DNA from: CAZSAK01 sp964605155
GTDB lineage: Bacteria; Pseudomonadota; Gammaproteobacteria; SZUA-140
Length of the DNA stretch: 64,000 bases
Direction: 5' to 3'
Assembly (NCBI GenBank): GCA_964605155.1
Contig: CAZSAK010000001.1
Coordinates: 1-64,000, forward strand
Made by a program: the position numbers and the translations under genes. The notes below the pieces were generated by a model. That model had not been told where the DNA came from and searched no databases. It was given only the letters and a program-made list of their open reading frames with translations. Positions 1 to 8,502 of the stretch are shown one piece after another. Position 1 is the stretch's first letter. Each line of letters opens with the position of its first letter.

Positions 1-2
1 GC

Positions 3-1583
3 TCCCTCTATAGCTCGGTACCGCTGCGTCAGGAGAACGCGATCTTTGCCATTGGAGAACGTTCCAATGCCAATGGTTCGAAAAAATTCCGTGAATTACT
101 TGGTGAGGAAAACTGGGATGCCCTGGTCAATATAGGTCGTGAACAGGTCAGGGAGGGATCGCACGCGCTCGATGTCTGTGTGGCCTATGTTGGCAGACCG
201 GAAGCAACGGATATATCGCAGGTGATCTCACGCTATCGTGGCCAGATTACCGTTCCGCTTGTTATTGACTCCACCGAACCACCGGTAATCGAAACGGCGT
301 TGAAACTGCTTGGCGGCAAGAGTGTCATCAATTCCATCAATTTTGAAGACGGTGAGGAAAAGGCGAGCACGGTACTGGAGTTTGCAAAAAAATACGGCAC
401 TGGGGTGGTTGCTCTGACTATCGACGAGGAAGGCATGGCCAAGGAAGTTGATCGTAAGCTGGCCATCGCACATCGTTTGTACGATTTCGCGGTTCATACG
501 CACGGCTTGCCGCCGTCGGACCTGATCTTTGATCCATTGACGTTTACAATCTGTACCGGTATGGAGGCAGACAGGGATCACGCCAAAAACACCCTGGACG
601 CAATTGATCGTATCGCTGCAGAATTTCCCGAATGTCAGATCATGCTGGGCCTGTCGAACATTTCATTTGGACTGAATGCCGCGGCACGTCACGTACTGAA
701 TTCTGTTTTTCTGCATCATGCACAACATCACGGCATGACGGGAGCCATTATCCACGTCTCAAAGATCATGCCATTGCACCAGATTGACGAACAACAGCGT
801 GAGGCGGCCGACAATCTGATTTTCAATAACTGGCGCGATGGTGTGGATCCGCTATTGAGGTTTGTGGACTTATTCAAAGACATCAATCAACAAGAAAAGC
901 AAAAGACAAGGCCGGAGACGATTGAAGAAGTGCTGAAACAGCGCATCATAGATGGCGACAAACAGGGCTTGCAGGAGGATCTCGACAGGGCGCTGGAACA
1001 ATATCAGCCTCTGGAAATCGTCAACAATTTTCTGCTCGATGGCATGAAGGTCGTAGGCGAGCTGTTTGGCTCCGGCGAGATGCAGCTCCCTTTTGTGCTG
1101 CAATCCGCGGAAACCATGAAGGCCGCAGTCGCCTATCTGGAGGAGTTTATGGAGAGGGTCGAAGGCCAGGAGAAGGGCACGTTGGTGATCGCGACGGTGC
1201 GTGGTGATGTACATGATATCGGCAAGAATCTAGTGGATATCATCCTCACAAATAACGGTTACAAGGTCATCAACCTGGGCATCAAGCAACCTATAGCAAA
1301 CATCATGGAGGCTGCGCGCACACATAATGCGGATGCCATCGGCATGTCCGGTCTGTTGGTCAAATCGACGGTCATCATGAAAGAAAATCTGGAGGAGATG
1401 AAGCGTGAAGGGATAGATCTGCCGGTACTGCTGGGTGGTGCCGCATTGACAAGACGCTATGTCGAACATGATTGCCGCCTGGTCTATACCGATGCAGACA
1501 AGGTCCATTATGCCAAGGATGCCTTTGGTGGCCTGAAATTGATGAATACCATTATCGGAGAAAAAAAACCTGTAAATGAATAG
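3..1583 (+). CDS. metH: Methionine synthase, cobalamin-dependent (partial, 5' end outside window)
   Basis: The reading frame is open from base 3, so the gene starts left of the window. The visible part encodes the methyltetrahydrofolate (pterin) domain, beginning with the hallmark GERSNANGSKKFRE near bases 54-95, followed by the helical cap and the B12-binding Rossmann domain. The motif GDVHDIG, with the axial cobalamin ligand His at codon 1212-1214, is intact. The enzyme transfers a methyl group from methyl-THF to homocysteine in the cytoplasm. The protein stops about 120 residues after the B12 motif, so the C-terminal AdoMet reactivation domain of E. coli-type MetH is absent. The homocysteine domain would lie outside the window and cannot be judged. 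Confidence 0.93.
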   Translation, partial: SLYSSVPLRQENAIFAIGERSNANGSKKFRELLGEENWDALVNIGREQVREGSHALDVCVAYVGRPEATDISQVISRYRGQITVPLVIDSTEPPVIETALKLLGGKSVINSINFEDGEEKASTVLEFAKKYGTGVVALTIDEEGMAKEVDRKLAIAHRLYDFAVHTHGLPPSDLIFDPLTFTICTGMEADRDHAKNTLDAIDRIAAEFPECQIMLGLSNISFGLNAAARHVLNSVFLHHAQHHGMTGAIIHVSKIMPLHQIDEQQREAADNLIFNNWRDGVDPLLRFVDLFKDINQQEKQKTRPETIEEVLKQRIIDGDKQGLQEDLDRALEQYQPLEIVNNFLLDGMKVVGELFGSGEMQLPFVLQSAETMKAAVAYLEEFMERVEGQEKGTLVIATVRGDVHDIGKNLVDIILTNNGYKVINLGIKQPIANIMEAARTHNADAIGMSGLLVKSTVIMKENLEEMKREGIDLPVLLGGAALTRRYVEHDCRLVYTDADKVHYAKDAFGGLKLMNTIIGEKKPVNE

Positions 1584-1631
1584 GGATGCAAAGCATCGTG
1601 GGAAGTGCCCGCTCCATGAGCTGGCATCATA

Positions 1632-2672
1632 ATGTCGGTCTTCGAAAACTGGTCCGAGGAAAAGCAGTCCGCCTACCTATACAGGTTGATGGCGAATGTC
1701 GAGCCCGAACCGGCCAACAAAAAGCTCTTTACGGCGTTGGCCAAGGCGGCTGAAGACCAGGCGCTTATCTGGGAACGAAGGATGGGGGTCGAGGGTGAGC
1801 AAGTTCCTGACAGATTTCATCCATCCACCCGGACCCGTTTTGTAGCCTGGCTGATTCGTATCCTAGGTCCCCGTTCCATCCGACCGGTGCTGGCAGCAAT
1901 GAAGGTACGCGGCTTGTCCGTCTATAGCAGTGGCATGATCCGCGCCGGGCACCCGATGCCGACCACGGTTGAAGAAATCGGTCATCGGCATGCAACCTTC
2001 AGTGGTGGAGGCAATCTTCGTGCTGCTGTATTCGGCATAAACGACGGCCTGGTTTCAAACGCCAGTCTGGTGATGGGGATGGCGGGTGCGACTCAGGATG
2101 TCAGGCTCATATTTTTGACAGGTATTGCTGGATTGATCGCCGGAGCGGCATCAATGTCGGCGGGAGAATATATCTCGGTACGGTCGCAACGTGAATTGTA
2201 TGAGTATCAGATCGGTCTGGAGCGTGAAGAACTGGATGAGTATCCTGAGGAAGAGGCGGAGGAACTGGCGCTGATCTATAATGCACGTGGATTGGACATG
2301 GAGCAGGCACGGGAGGTTGCAACGGAGATGCTGCAGGATCCGGAACATGCACTGGATACGCTGTCGCGTGAGGAACTTGGCCTTAATCCTGATGATCTTG
2401 GTTCACCCTGGGGCGCGGCGTTGTCATCCTTTGTGTCATTCGCCCTGGGTGCTCTGGTGCCGTTATTGCCGTTTGTATTCGGCGCAAGGGATCAACCGGT
2501 GCCAGCAGTTATTTTGCTGACGGGTGTCAGTTTGTTCGTTGTGGGCGTCGTACTCAGCCTGTTTACCGGTCGTGGCGCGCTGAGGGGAGGATTGCGCATG
2601 GTATTAATCGGGTGTACTGCGGGTGCGATTGCGTACCTGTTGGGTACCTTGTTGGGTATCAGTCTGTTATAG
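1632..2672 (+). CDS. VIT1/CCC1-family metal transporter with N-terminal ferritin-like domain
   Basis: 346 aa. Residues 1 to about 90 look like a short rubrerythrin/ferritin-like helical segment (YLYRLMANVEPEPANKKLF, then EDQALIWERR). Residues from about 125 form a VIT1/CCC1 transporter domain opening with GGNLRAAVFGINDGLVSN and ending in several hydrophobic helices (about 262-346). Fused proteins of this kind (MbfA-like) export or sequester iron or manganese at the inner membrane; the exact substrate here is inference. An acidic stretch near residues 200-215 (EREELDEYPEEEAEEL) fits the cytoplasmic metal-binding region of the family. The start has no strong ribosome site. The gene lies 48 bases after metH and 20 bases before proline iminopeptidase, probably in one transcript. 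Confidence 0.85.
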   Translation: MSVFENWSEEKQSAYLYRLMANVEPEPANKKLFTALAKAAEDQALIWERRMGVEGEQVPDRFHPSTRTRFVAWLIRILGPRSIRPVLAAMKVRGLSVYSSGMIRAGHPMPTTVEEIGHRHATFSGGGNLRAAVFGINDGLVSNASLVMGMAGATQDVRLIFLTGIAGLIAGAASMSAGEYISVRSQRELYEYQIGLEREELDEYPEEEAEELALIYNARGLDMEQAREVATEMLQDPEHALDTLSREELGLNPDDLGSPWGAALSSFVSFALGALVPLLPFVFGARDQPVPAVILLTGVSLFVVGVVLSLFTGRGALRGGLRMVLIGCTAGAIAYLLGTLLGISLL

Positions 2673-2692
2673 ACACACGGGAGTCTGCGTAC

Positions 2693-3643
2693 GTGTATAC
2701 ATTGTATCCGGACATCGTCCCATATGTCAGACACAGTCTTGAGGTTACACCACCACATATCTTGTATGTGGAGGAGTGCGGTAATCCGTCCGGGATCCCG
2801 GTCGTCGTCCTGCATGGTGGACCGGGGTCCGGATGCGAACCCTATCACAGACGTTTTTTCGATCCCGAGCGCTATCGGATCATCCTGTTTGATCAGCGTG
2901 GCTGTGGCCGATCCTCGCCTCACGCCGAACTCCGTAATAACACCACACAGGATCTGATCGGTGACATGGAACGTATCCGTGAACATCTGGAGATCGACAA
3001 GTGGTTGCTTTTTGGCGGTTCCTGGGGTTCGACCCTGGGCCTCGTCTATGCCCAGGCCCATCCGGAACGTGTAAGCGGCATGATGTTACGCGGTATCTTT
3101 TTATGCACTCAGCGGGAGATCGACTGGTTTTATCAGGAAGGAACTAGCCGTTTATTCCCGGATTACTGGCAGGATTTTATACAACCCATTCCGGAACAAG
3201 AACGCAGTGATATCCTGCGTGCCTATTACCGGCGACTTAGCGGACCTGACGAGGTGGCGAGGATGTCGGCAGCAAAGGCCTGGTCGCGATGGGAGGGACG
3301 GACCTCGTCCCTGTTACCCAACAAGGAGGTCATCGATCATTTCAGCGATCCGTATACGGCCTTGAGCCTGGCGCTTATTGAATGCCACTATTTTGTGAAC
3401 AATGCATTCCTGACCGCAGATCAGATTCTGCGTAACATGGAACGAATTGTCCATATCCCTGCAACGATTGTCCACGGCCGCTATGATGCGATATGCCCGT
3501 TGGAAAGTGCGTGGGCCCTGCACAAGGCCTGGCCCGGGGCGCTATTCAGCGTCATAGCCGATGCAGGACACTCTGCCAGTGAAAAAGGCATTATCGATGC
3601 CTTGGTAAAGGCGACCCATGATTTCAGTGAATCCATCTCATGA
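2693..3643 (+). CDS. pip: Proline iminopeptidase (alpha/beta hydrolase)
   Basis: 316 aa from the GTG at 2693, chosen because GGGAG lies about nine bases upstream and the protein then begins with the family start YTLYPDIVPYVRHSLEV. A longer frame from 2612 would overlap the upstream gene. It removes N-terminal proline from peptides in the cytoplasm. Visible motifs are the oxyanion-hole HGGPGSGC, the nucleophile elbow GGSWGS (Ser), the acid in HGRYDAICP (Asp) and the catalytic His in DAGHSAS. Length matches the usual 310-320 aa. Its TGA overlaps the ATG of the next gene (ATGA), implying translational coupling. Confidence 0.95.
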   Translation: MYTLYPDIVPYVRHSLEVTPPHILYVEECGNPSGIPVVVLHGGPGSGCEPYHRRFFDPERYRIILFDQRGCGRSSPHAELRNNTTQDLIGDMERIREHLEIDKWLLFGGSWGSTLGLVYAQAHPERVSGMMLRGIFLCTQREIDWFYQEGTSRLFPDYWQDFIQPIPEQERSDILRAYYRRLSGPDEVARMSAAKAWSRWEGRTSSLLPNKEVIDHFSDPYTALSLALIECHYFVNNAFLTADQILRNMERIVHIPATIVHGRYDAICPLESAWALHKAWPGALFSVIADAGHSASEKGIIDALVKATHDFSESIS

Positions 3644-4089
3644 TTGCTCTGCTGCAACGGGTGAGTCATGCACGTGTTGATGTCGGCGGTATTACCATCG
3701 GGTCAATTGATACCGGTTTGCTGGTGTTCGTTGCGGTTCAACGGGATGATGACGAACAGGAGGCGTTGACCGTTCTAAAGCGCATCTTCGAATACCGGGT
3801 ATTTCCGGATCATGCCGGCAAGATGAACCTGAGCCTGCTGGACGTACAGGGAGGGATGTTGCTGGTGCCTCAATTTACCCTGGCCGCTGACACAATCAGC
3901 GGTACCAGGCCGAGTTTTACACCGGCTGCACCACCTGAAAAAGGGCGCAGACTGTTTGAATATGTCGTCACACAGGCGAGCGAACGGTATCGGCATTTCG
4001 CAGCTGGACAATTTGCGGCGGATATGCAGGTCACCCTTACCAACGACGGTCCGGTTACCTTTATCCTGCGTTCGTCCGGTAAAGGATAA
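3640..4089 (+). CDS. dtd: D-aminoacyl-tRNA deacylase
   Basis: 149 aa, starting MIALLQRVSHARVDVGG as in the family. It hydrolyses D-aminoacyl-tRNAs (and Gly-tRNA-Ala) as a dimer in the cytoplasm. The two signature loops are present: QFTLAAD and NDGPVTF. The residue before QFTL is Pro where E. coli has Ser; this should be read as a variant of the SQFTL motif, not as loss of function. The start overlaps the stop of pip by four bases, so the two are probably co-translated. Full length compared with E. coli (145 aa). Confidence 0.95.
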   Translation: MIALLQRVSHARVDVGGITIGSIDTGLLVFVAVQRDDDEQEALTVLKRIFEYRVFPDHAGKMNLSLLDVQGGMLLVPQFTLAADTISGTRPSFTPAAPPEKGRRLFEYVVTQASERYRHFAAGQFAADMQVTLTNDGPVTFILRSSGKG

Positions 4090-4142
4090 GTCAAAAATAA
4101 CGTGATGCGTTTACTGTTGCTGATAAATTGTTTAGACCAGTC

Positions 4143-4970
4143 ATGACAACCTACGCCATAGGGGATGTGCAGGGATGTTACGATGAATTGCAATACCTGC
4201 TTGAGAGGATCGGTTTTGATGTTGCCCTTGACCAACTTTGGTTTACCGGTGATCTGGTCAATCGCGGTCCCGGCTCGCTTGCGGTACTGCGATTCGTCAA
4301 GGAGCTGGGTGACCGTGCCATCACCGTGCTCGGTAACCATGATCTGCACCTGCTGGCGGTAGATGCTGGGATACGCCGACCCCGAAAAAACGACACCCTT
4401 GGGTGTATCTTGACTGCCCCCGATGCTGACGAACTGCTGTACTGGCTACGTAATCGGCCACTGCTGCATATTGACCACGGTTTAGGCTACGTGATGATAC
4501 ACGCGGGTCTGCCACCCCAATGGGATCTGGAGAAGGCCATGATATGTGCCAGGGATGTTGAGACCCTTTTGCAGGGCACCGGCTATATTGATTTTATCCA
4601 ACATATGTACGGGGATGAACCGGACCAGTGGTCGGAATCACTCAGTGGATGGGATCGTTTCAGGTTTATTACCAACTGCTTTACGCGACTGCGCTATTGT
4701 GACCGCGATGGTCGTCTCGCACTGGGGGAAAAGGGGGCGCCTGGGAGCCAACCACAGCATTACTTCCCCTGGTTTGAGCTATGGAATCCTGGTGATGAGG
4801 ACATACAGGTTATCTTCGGGCACTGGTCGACATTGAGTAAGTGCCATCGAACCGGTTTCCATGCGCTCGACAGCGGTTGTGTATGGGGTGGTTCCCTGAC
4901 AGCAATGCGTCTTGGTGGTGATGAAGCAAGGATAGCAGTGCCGTGCCATGCGTCTGCAGACCATATATAA
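4143..4970 (+). CDS. apaH: Bis(5'-nucleosyl)-tetraphosphatase, symmetrical
   Basis: 275 aa from ATG 4143 (an in-frame TTG at 4128 is less likely, because the family starts directly with TYAIGDVQGCYDEL). It hydrolyses Ap4A to two ADP and, in E. coli, removes Np4 caps from RNA. Metallophosphatase motifs are all visible: GDVQGC, GDLVNRGP, GNHD, HAG and GHW. It follows dtd by 53 bases and is the last gene of the + strand run. The next 450 bases are non-coding. Confidence 0.95.
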   Translation: MTTYAIGDVQGCYDELQYLLERIGFDVALDQLWFTGDLVNRGPGSLAVLRFVKELGDRAITVLGNHDLHLLAVDAGIRRPRKNDTLGCILTAPDADELLYWLRNRPLLHIDHGLGYVMIHAGLPPQWDLEKAMICARDVETLLQGTGYIDFIQHMYGDEPDQWSESLSGWDRFRFITNCFTRLRYCDRDGRLALGEKGAPGSQPQHYFPWFELWNPGDEDIQVIFGHWSTLSKCHRTGFHALDSGCVWGGSLTAMRLGGDEARIAVPCHASADHI

Positions 4971-5418
4971 TTAAGACGACATATGCCCTTTATAGTTTCT
5001 GTAAACAATGTTCTTTATCTGGCCGGTATGTCTCGATCAATCAAGCATTCACTAATGATGTTCCAGTCGTCCGCTCATGGTTCATAAGTTCATATGCTGT
5101 GTGCATGTCTAAATCGTAAAAAAGGGCGATGTCATCCGACGGGCAATCCCTGTGTCAGGAAATGCACGTCAGTGATGCAATAGTATTACAGGCAGGCTAT
5201 TTTGTTATTGACAAGACATCGTAAAGAAGTTACTTATATGCAATATTTAGAATAAGTCTAATATAATAAACATTCTCAACTAAAGATCTGACAACGGTAC
5301 AAACAGGGTTGTTGGTTAGGAATTTAAATAAATATACATAATTTATTGGACTGATAGACCGTACGGATGATATCGACGTCATCCGGTGATCAATCTGAAC
5401 GGATAATTGGAGGAAAAT
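4971..5418. other. Intergenic region ahead of rubrerythrin
   Basis: About 450 AT-rich bases without a credible gene. The last 210 bases contain a promoter-like pair and an inverted repeat (separate entries) and a long untranslated leader before the rubrerythrin ribosome site at 5409-5413. Nothing recognisable is seen in 4971-5200. Confidence 0.6.
5208..5261 (+). promoter_or_regulatory. Candidate rubrerythrin promoter with palindromic operator
   Basis: TTGACA at 5208-5213 is a consensus -35. After a 17-base spacer comes TACTTA (5231-5236), and TTATAT lies at 5234-5239. Just downstream, TTAGA-ATAAG-TCTAA (5247-5261) is a perfect 5-base inverted repeat inside a larger AT-rich near-palindrome. 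Fur/PerR-type operators are AT-rich palindromes of similar size, and a Fur-family gene lies at 7928-8371, so control by that protein is a reasonable inference. It is not demonstrated by the sequence. Confidence 0.5.
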
Positions 5419-5838
5419 ATGGAACTTAAAGGCAGTAAAACGGAACAGAATCTGAAGGACGCATTTGCAGGTGAATCACAGGCCAATCGCCGTTATCTCT
5501 ATTTTGCATCAAAGGCCGATGTCGAGGGTTACAACGATGTATCCTCGGTATTCCGTTCTACGGCTGAAGGTGAAACAGGGCATGCCCACGGACACCTGGA
5601 ATACCTGGAGGCGGTTGGCGATCCTGCCACCGGTCTACCGATTGGATCTACCAGCGAGAATCTGAAATCGGCCATTGCTGGTGAAACCCATGAATACACA
5701 GACATGTATCCCGGCATGGCAAAGGCTGCTCGTGATGAAGAATTCGATGAAATAGCCGACTGGTTCGAGACCCTGGCCAAGGCCGAACGTTCACACGCTA
5801 ACCGTTTTCAAAAGGCTCTCGACGCCCTGGATAAATAG
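5419..5838 (+). CDS. rbr: Rubrerythrin (di-iron peroxidase) without rubredoxin domain
   Basis: 139 aa from ATG 5419, set by the ribosome site GGAGG at 5409-5413; a TTG at 5407 would sit on that site. The four-helix ferritin-like fold is complete, with di-iron ligands in AGESQANRRY, EGETGHAHGH (ExxH), AGETHEYTDMY and AERSHANRF (ExxH). The C-terminal CxxC rubredoxin domain of classical rubrerythrin is absent, so it resembles sulerythrin-type proteins and needs an external electron donor. The role is reduction of hydrogen peroxide in the cytoplasm. The next gene, an Fe-S protein, is a candidate donor (inference from position). Confidence 0.93.
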   Translation: MELKGSKTEQNLKDAFAGESQANRRYLYFASKADVEGYNDVSSVFRSTAEGETGHAHGHLEYLEAVGDPATGLPIGSTSENLKSAIAGETHEYTDMYPGMAKAARDEEFDEIADWFETLAKAERSHANRFQKALDALDK

Positions 5839-5859
5839 TGCTGATTCTATCTGAGATCA

Positions 5860-5890
5860 CATCTGGACGTATTTGCATCTTATCCAGATG
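5860..5890 (+). other. Intercistronic stem-loop after rubrerythrin
   Basis: CATCTGGA (5860-5867) and TCCAGATG (5883-5890) form a perfect 8-base stem with a 15-base loop between the rubrerythrin stop and the next start. There is no T-tract, so it is more likely an mRNA-stability or processing element than a terminator. It could give rubrerythrin higher expression than the genes after it. Confidence 0.45.
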
Positions 5891-5897
5891 ATATACA

Positions 5898-7253
5898 GTG
5901 AGCAGCATGGCGGAACCCACTGAAACACAGCGTGAGGGGAATCTCGAGGCACCGACGCGTCATCCGCTGGGGTGGCAAGACCCGGATTTTTACGACGTTG
6001 AGTCGCTCAACCTGGAACTGGAGCGGGTATTCGACATCTGTCATGGATGCCGCCGCTGCGTTAACCTGTGTAACGCTTTTCCCACACTGTTTGACCTGGT
6101 GGATGAATCATCGACGATGGAAGTGGACGGAGTCGATAAACAGGATTTCATCAAGGTCGTCGATCAGTGTTACATGTGTGACCTGTGTTTCATGACCAAA
6201 TGTCCATATGTGCCGCCACATGAATGGAATGTTGATTTCCCCCACCTGATGTTGCGTGCCAAAGCCGTCAAATTCAGGGCAGGCAAGACAAGGTTGCGGG
6301 ACCGGCTGTTGACCAGTACAGACAGCCTCGGCAAGCTGGCAGGTATCCCCGTTGTGGTCAATACCGTCAATGCGGTAAATAAGGCAAAGGTTACCCGCAA
6401 GCTGCTGCATAAGGCACTGGGTGTGCATCCTGATGCCATTTTGCCCGAATACCATCGTGACACCCTGCGAAAACGCCTTAAGCAGCATGACATTTCCGGG
6501 ATCAATGCCGAGCGTGACTCCGATACACACGACAGGGTGGCCTTGTTTGCTACCTGCTATTGTAATTATAACGAACCGCAAATCGGTGAAGACCTCGTAA
6601 AGATATTCGAGTTCAATGGTATCGAGGTGATACTGGCCGGACAGGAACGCTGTTGTGGCATGCCAAAACTTGAGGTCGGTGACCTGGATGCGGTCTCCAG
6701 GGCAATGGCATTCAATATCCCGCTACTGGATGATCTCGTGGCGGACGGGTGGGATATCGTCGCACCTGTCCCGTCATGTGTACTGATGTTCAAACAGGAA
6801 TTGCCAATGATGTTCCCGGATGATCAACAGGTCGCAAGGGTGGCAAGATCCATGTTTGATCCGTTTGAATATCTGATATCGTGTCACAAGGCAGGAAAAC
6901 TGAATACCGGTTTCAAGCAATCACTGGGGAAAATAGCCTATCATGCCCCTTGTCATCTGCGTGTGCAGAACATCGGCATGAAAACGCGTGACATGTTGCA
7001 GTTGGTGCCTGATACGGAGGTTGAATTGATCGAGCGTTGTTCGGGGCACGATGGTACCTATGCCGTGAAAAGTGAATTTCATGAGGCTTCCATGAAGATC
7101 TGCCGGCCGGTTGCCGCCCGCGTCGAAAAGGCACAGGCAGAGTATTTCAGCAGTGATTGCCCGATGGCCGGACACCAGATTGAAAACGGCCTAAAAAGGG
7201 TCAAACAGCCGGTGCATCCACTCAGTCTTTTGCGCATGGCCTACGGTTTGTGA
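5898..7253 (+). CDS. GlpC/HdrD-like Fe-S oxidoreductase subunit (rubrerythrin-associated)
   Basis: 451 aa from GTG 5898 (ATG 5907 is also possible). Two ferredoxin-type 4Fe-4S motifs lie near residues 48-62 (CHGCRRCVNLCNAFP) and 91-105 (CYMCDLCFMTKCPY). They are followed by two cysteine-rich CCG domains, with motifs such as ERCCGMP and APCHLR and later cysteines in ERCSGHDG and SDCPMAG. This is the layout of GlpC and heterodisulfide reductase HdrD-like proteins, which pass electrons between quinone or thiol partners and another protein. The subunit has no flavin domain. Its position between rubrerythrin and DUF3501 suggests it supplies electrons to rubrerythrin; that is inference. Confidence 0.88.
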   Translation: MSSMAEPTETQREGNLEAPTRHPLGWQDPDFYDVESLNLELERVFDICHGCRRCVNLCNAFPTLFDLVDESSTMEVDGVDKQDFIKVVDQCYMCDLCFMTKCPYVPPHEWNVDFPHLMLRAKAVKFRAGKTRLRDRLLTSTDSLGKLAGIPVVVNTVNAVNKAKVTRKLLHKALGVHPDAILPEYHRDTLRKRLKQHDISGINAERDSDTHDRVALFATCYCNYNEPQIGEDLVKIFEFNGIEVILAGQERCCGMPKLEVGDLDAVSRAMAFNIPLLDDLVADGWDIVAPVPSCVLMFKQELPMMFPDDQQVARVARSMFDPFEYLISCHKAGKLNTGFKQSLGKIAYHAPCHLRVQNIGMKTRDMLQLVPDTEVELIERCSGHDGTYAVKSEFHEASMKICRPVAARVEKAQAEYFSSDCPMAGHQIENGLKRVKQPVHPLSLLRMAYGL

Positions 7254-7301
7254 CTCATATTTTAACCAGTTCATTATCCAATAAAGCCTGAAGTTAACCT
7301 C

Positions 7302-7889
7302 ATGATACATGCCCTGACACCTAAGGACCTGCTAAGCCTGGAAGAATATGCCATAGAGCGCCCGATGTTCAGGGCCCGGATCATGGAGCATAAAAAACAC
7401 CGTCAGTTGCCCATAGGTCCCAATGCAAGGTTGTATTTCGAAGATAAGCTGACTATTCACTATCAGATACAGGAAATGTTGAGGGCTGAGAGGGTCTTTG
7501 AAGCTCAAGGCATCAAGGATGAACTTGATGCCTATAATCCCCTCATACCAGATGGCAATAACTGGAAGGCCACCTTCATGATCGAGTACGAGGATGCAGC
7601 TAAACGCCAGGCGGCATTAGGCAGGTTGGTGCATATTGAAGACCGGGTGTGGATGCAGGTTGAAGGTTTTGAGAGGGTGTGGGCGATCGCCGATGAAGAC
7701 CTGGAGCGTGAGACAACAGACAAGACATCTGCCGTGCATTTTTTACGCTTCGAACTGACACCGGAGGTTGTCGCTGCGGTCAAGGTGGATGCTGCTATCG
7801 GAGCGGGTATCGAACATCAAAACTACAGTTATGAGGTAATGCCAATCCCGGAACATGTGCGCGCCTCATTAGCCAATGATCTCGATTAA
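7302..7889 (+). CDS. DUF3501 family protein
   Basis: 195 aa, starting MIHALTPKDLLSLEEY, a typical beginning for DUF3501 proteins. No cofactor motif or membrane segment is visible; it appears soluble. The biochemical function is not known to me. Proteins of this family recur beside rubrerythrin and GlpC-like Fe-S proteins in proteobacteria, as here, so a role in the same peroxide or metal stress response is likely. It is the third gene of the + strand run and converges with the Fur-family gene 38 bases later. Confidence 0.85.
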   Translation: MIHALTPKDLLSLEEYAIERPMFRARIMEHKKHRQLPIGPNARLYFEDKLTIHYQIQEMLRAERVFEAQGIKDELDAYNPLIPDGNNWKATFMIEYEDAAKRQAALGRLVHIEDRVWMQVEGFERVWAIADEDLERETTDKTSAVHFLRFELTPEVVAAVKVDAAIGAGIEHQNYSYEVMPIPEHVRASLANDLD

Positions 7890-7927
7890 GCGGTTTCAAT
7901 AACTGTTTTGCAGCGGACTTGGCGTGG

Positions 7928-8371
7928 TTAATGGGGTTTGGCATCTCTGGTGTTCGTCGAATTTGGACGGACACGAATGACTACATCGATGCCTTCGATA
8001 TGCGTACCCGCGGGGGGTGGGGGCAGTTTGCTCAGAACAAGCTTTTCGGAATCGATATCCATAAGAATGCCGGTTTCCGTATTATAGATATGATGATGCG
8101 GCGTGGTAGTCGTATCGTAGAAAATTTTTGTGGGATCTATGATGACCTCTCTTATCAGGCCCTTGTGCGCGAAAAGTCCCAGGGTATTGTAGACCGTTGC
8201 CTTTGAGACATGTGCATCGGACTTGTTGACCTTTTCCAGGATCTGGTCTGCGGAAAGGTGCTGGGCCTTGGCGAATAATACCTTGAAGATTTCAACACGT
8301 TGATGGGTGGGCATGATGTCACGCTCACGCAGTGTACGAATAATCTCGATCTTTGAACTGTATCTGGACAT
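7928..8371 (-). CDS. Fur-family transcriptional regulator lacking cysteines (Irr/PerR-like)
   Basis: 147 aa. The N-terminal winged helix (RVEIFKVLFAKAQHLSADQI, then VSKATVYNTLGLF) and the dimerisation part with HHHIYN are typical of the Fur superfamily. There is no cysteine in the whole protein, so the structural CxxC zinc site of Fur and classical PerR is missing; the His-rich HHH motif recalls Irr. Such proteins sense iron, heme or peroxide. A ribosome site (AAGGAAG) precedes the ATG by about nine bases. It is convergent with rubrerythrin-FeS-DUF3501, whose promoter carries a palindrome, so it is the likely regulator of that module (inference). Confidence 0.9.
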   Translation of the reverse strand: MSRYSSKIEIIRTLRERDIMPTHQRVEIFKVLFAKAQHLSADQILEKVNKSDAHVSKATVYNTLGLFAHKGLIREVIIDPTKIFYDTTTTPHHHIYNTETGILMDIDSEKLVLSKLPPPPAGTHIEGIDVVIRVRPNSTNTRDAKPH

Positions 8372-8502
8372 AGCCGGACTTCCTTGTCCCAGTTTAAATT
8401 AATCCGTCGCTAAAAGTCCATGATCAGAGACTGATATTCGCAAATTACCAGGCAGAGGTGATGATCATCTGCTCATAAACACCAGCAGGTTCAAGCCGGG
8501 TC

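Noticed and set aside
3844..3900. Ser-to-Pro change before QFTL in D-aminoacyl-tRNA deacylase as a defect
   Set aside because: The rest of the motif and the NxGPVT loop are intact, and a Pro at this position seems to be an ordinary family variant.
4128..4142. TTG upstream start for apaH
   Set aside because: The family begins directly at the ATG 4143 sequence and no ribosome site supports the longer form.
7919..8206. 95-codon + strand frame opposite the Fur-family gene
   Set aside because: Fully antisense to a well-supported gene.
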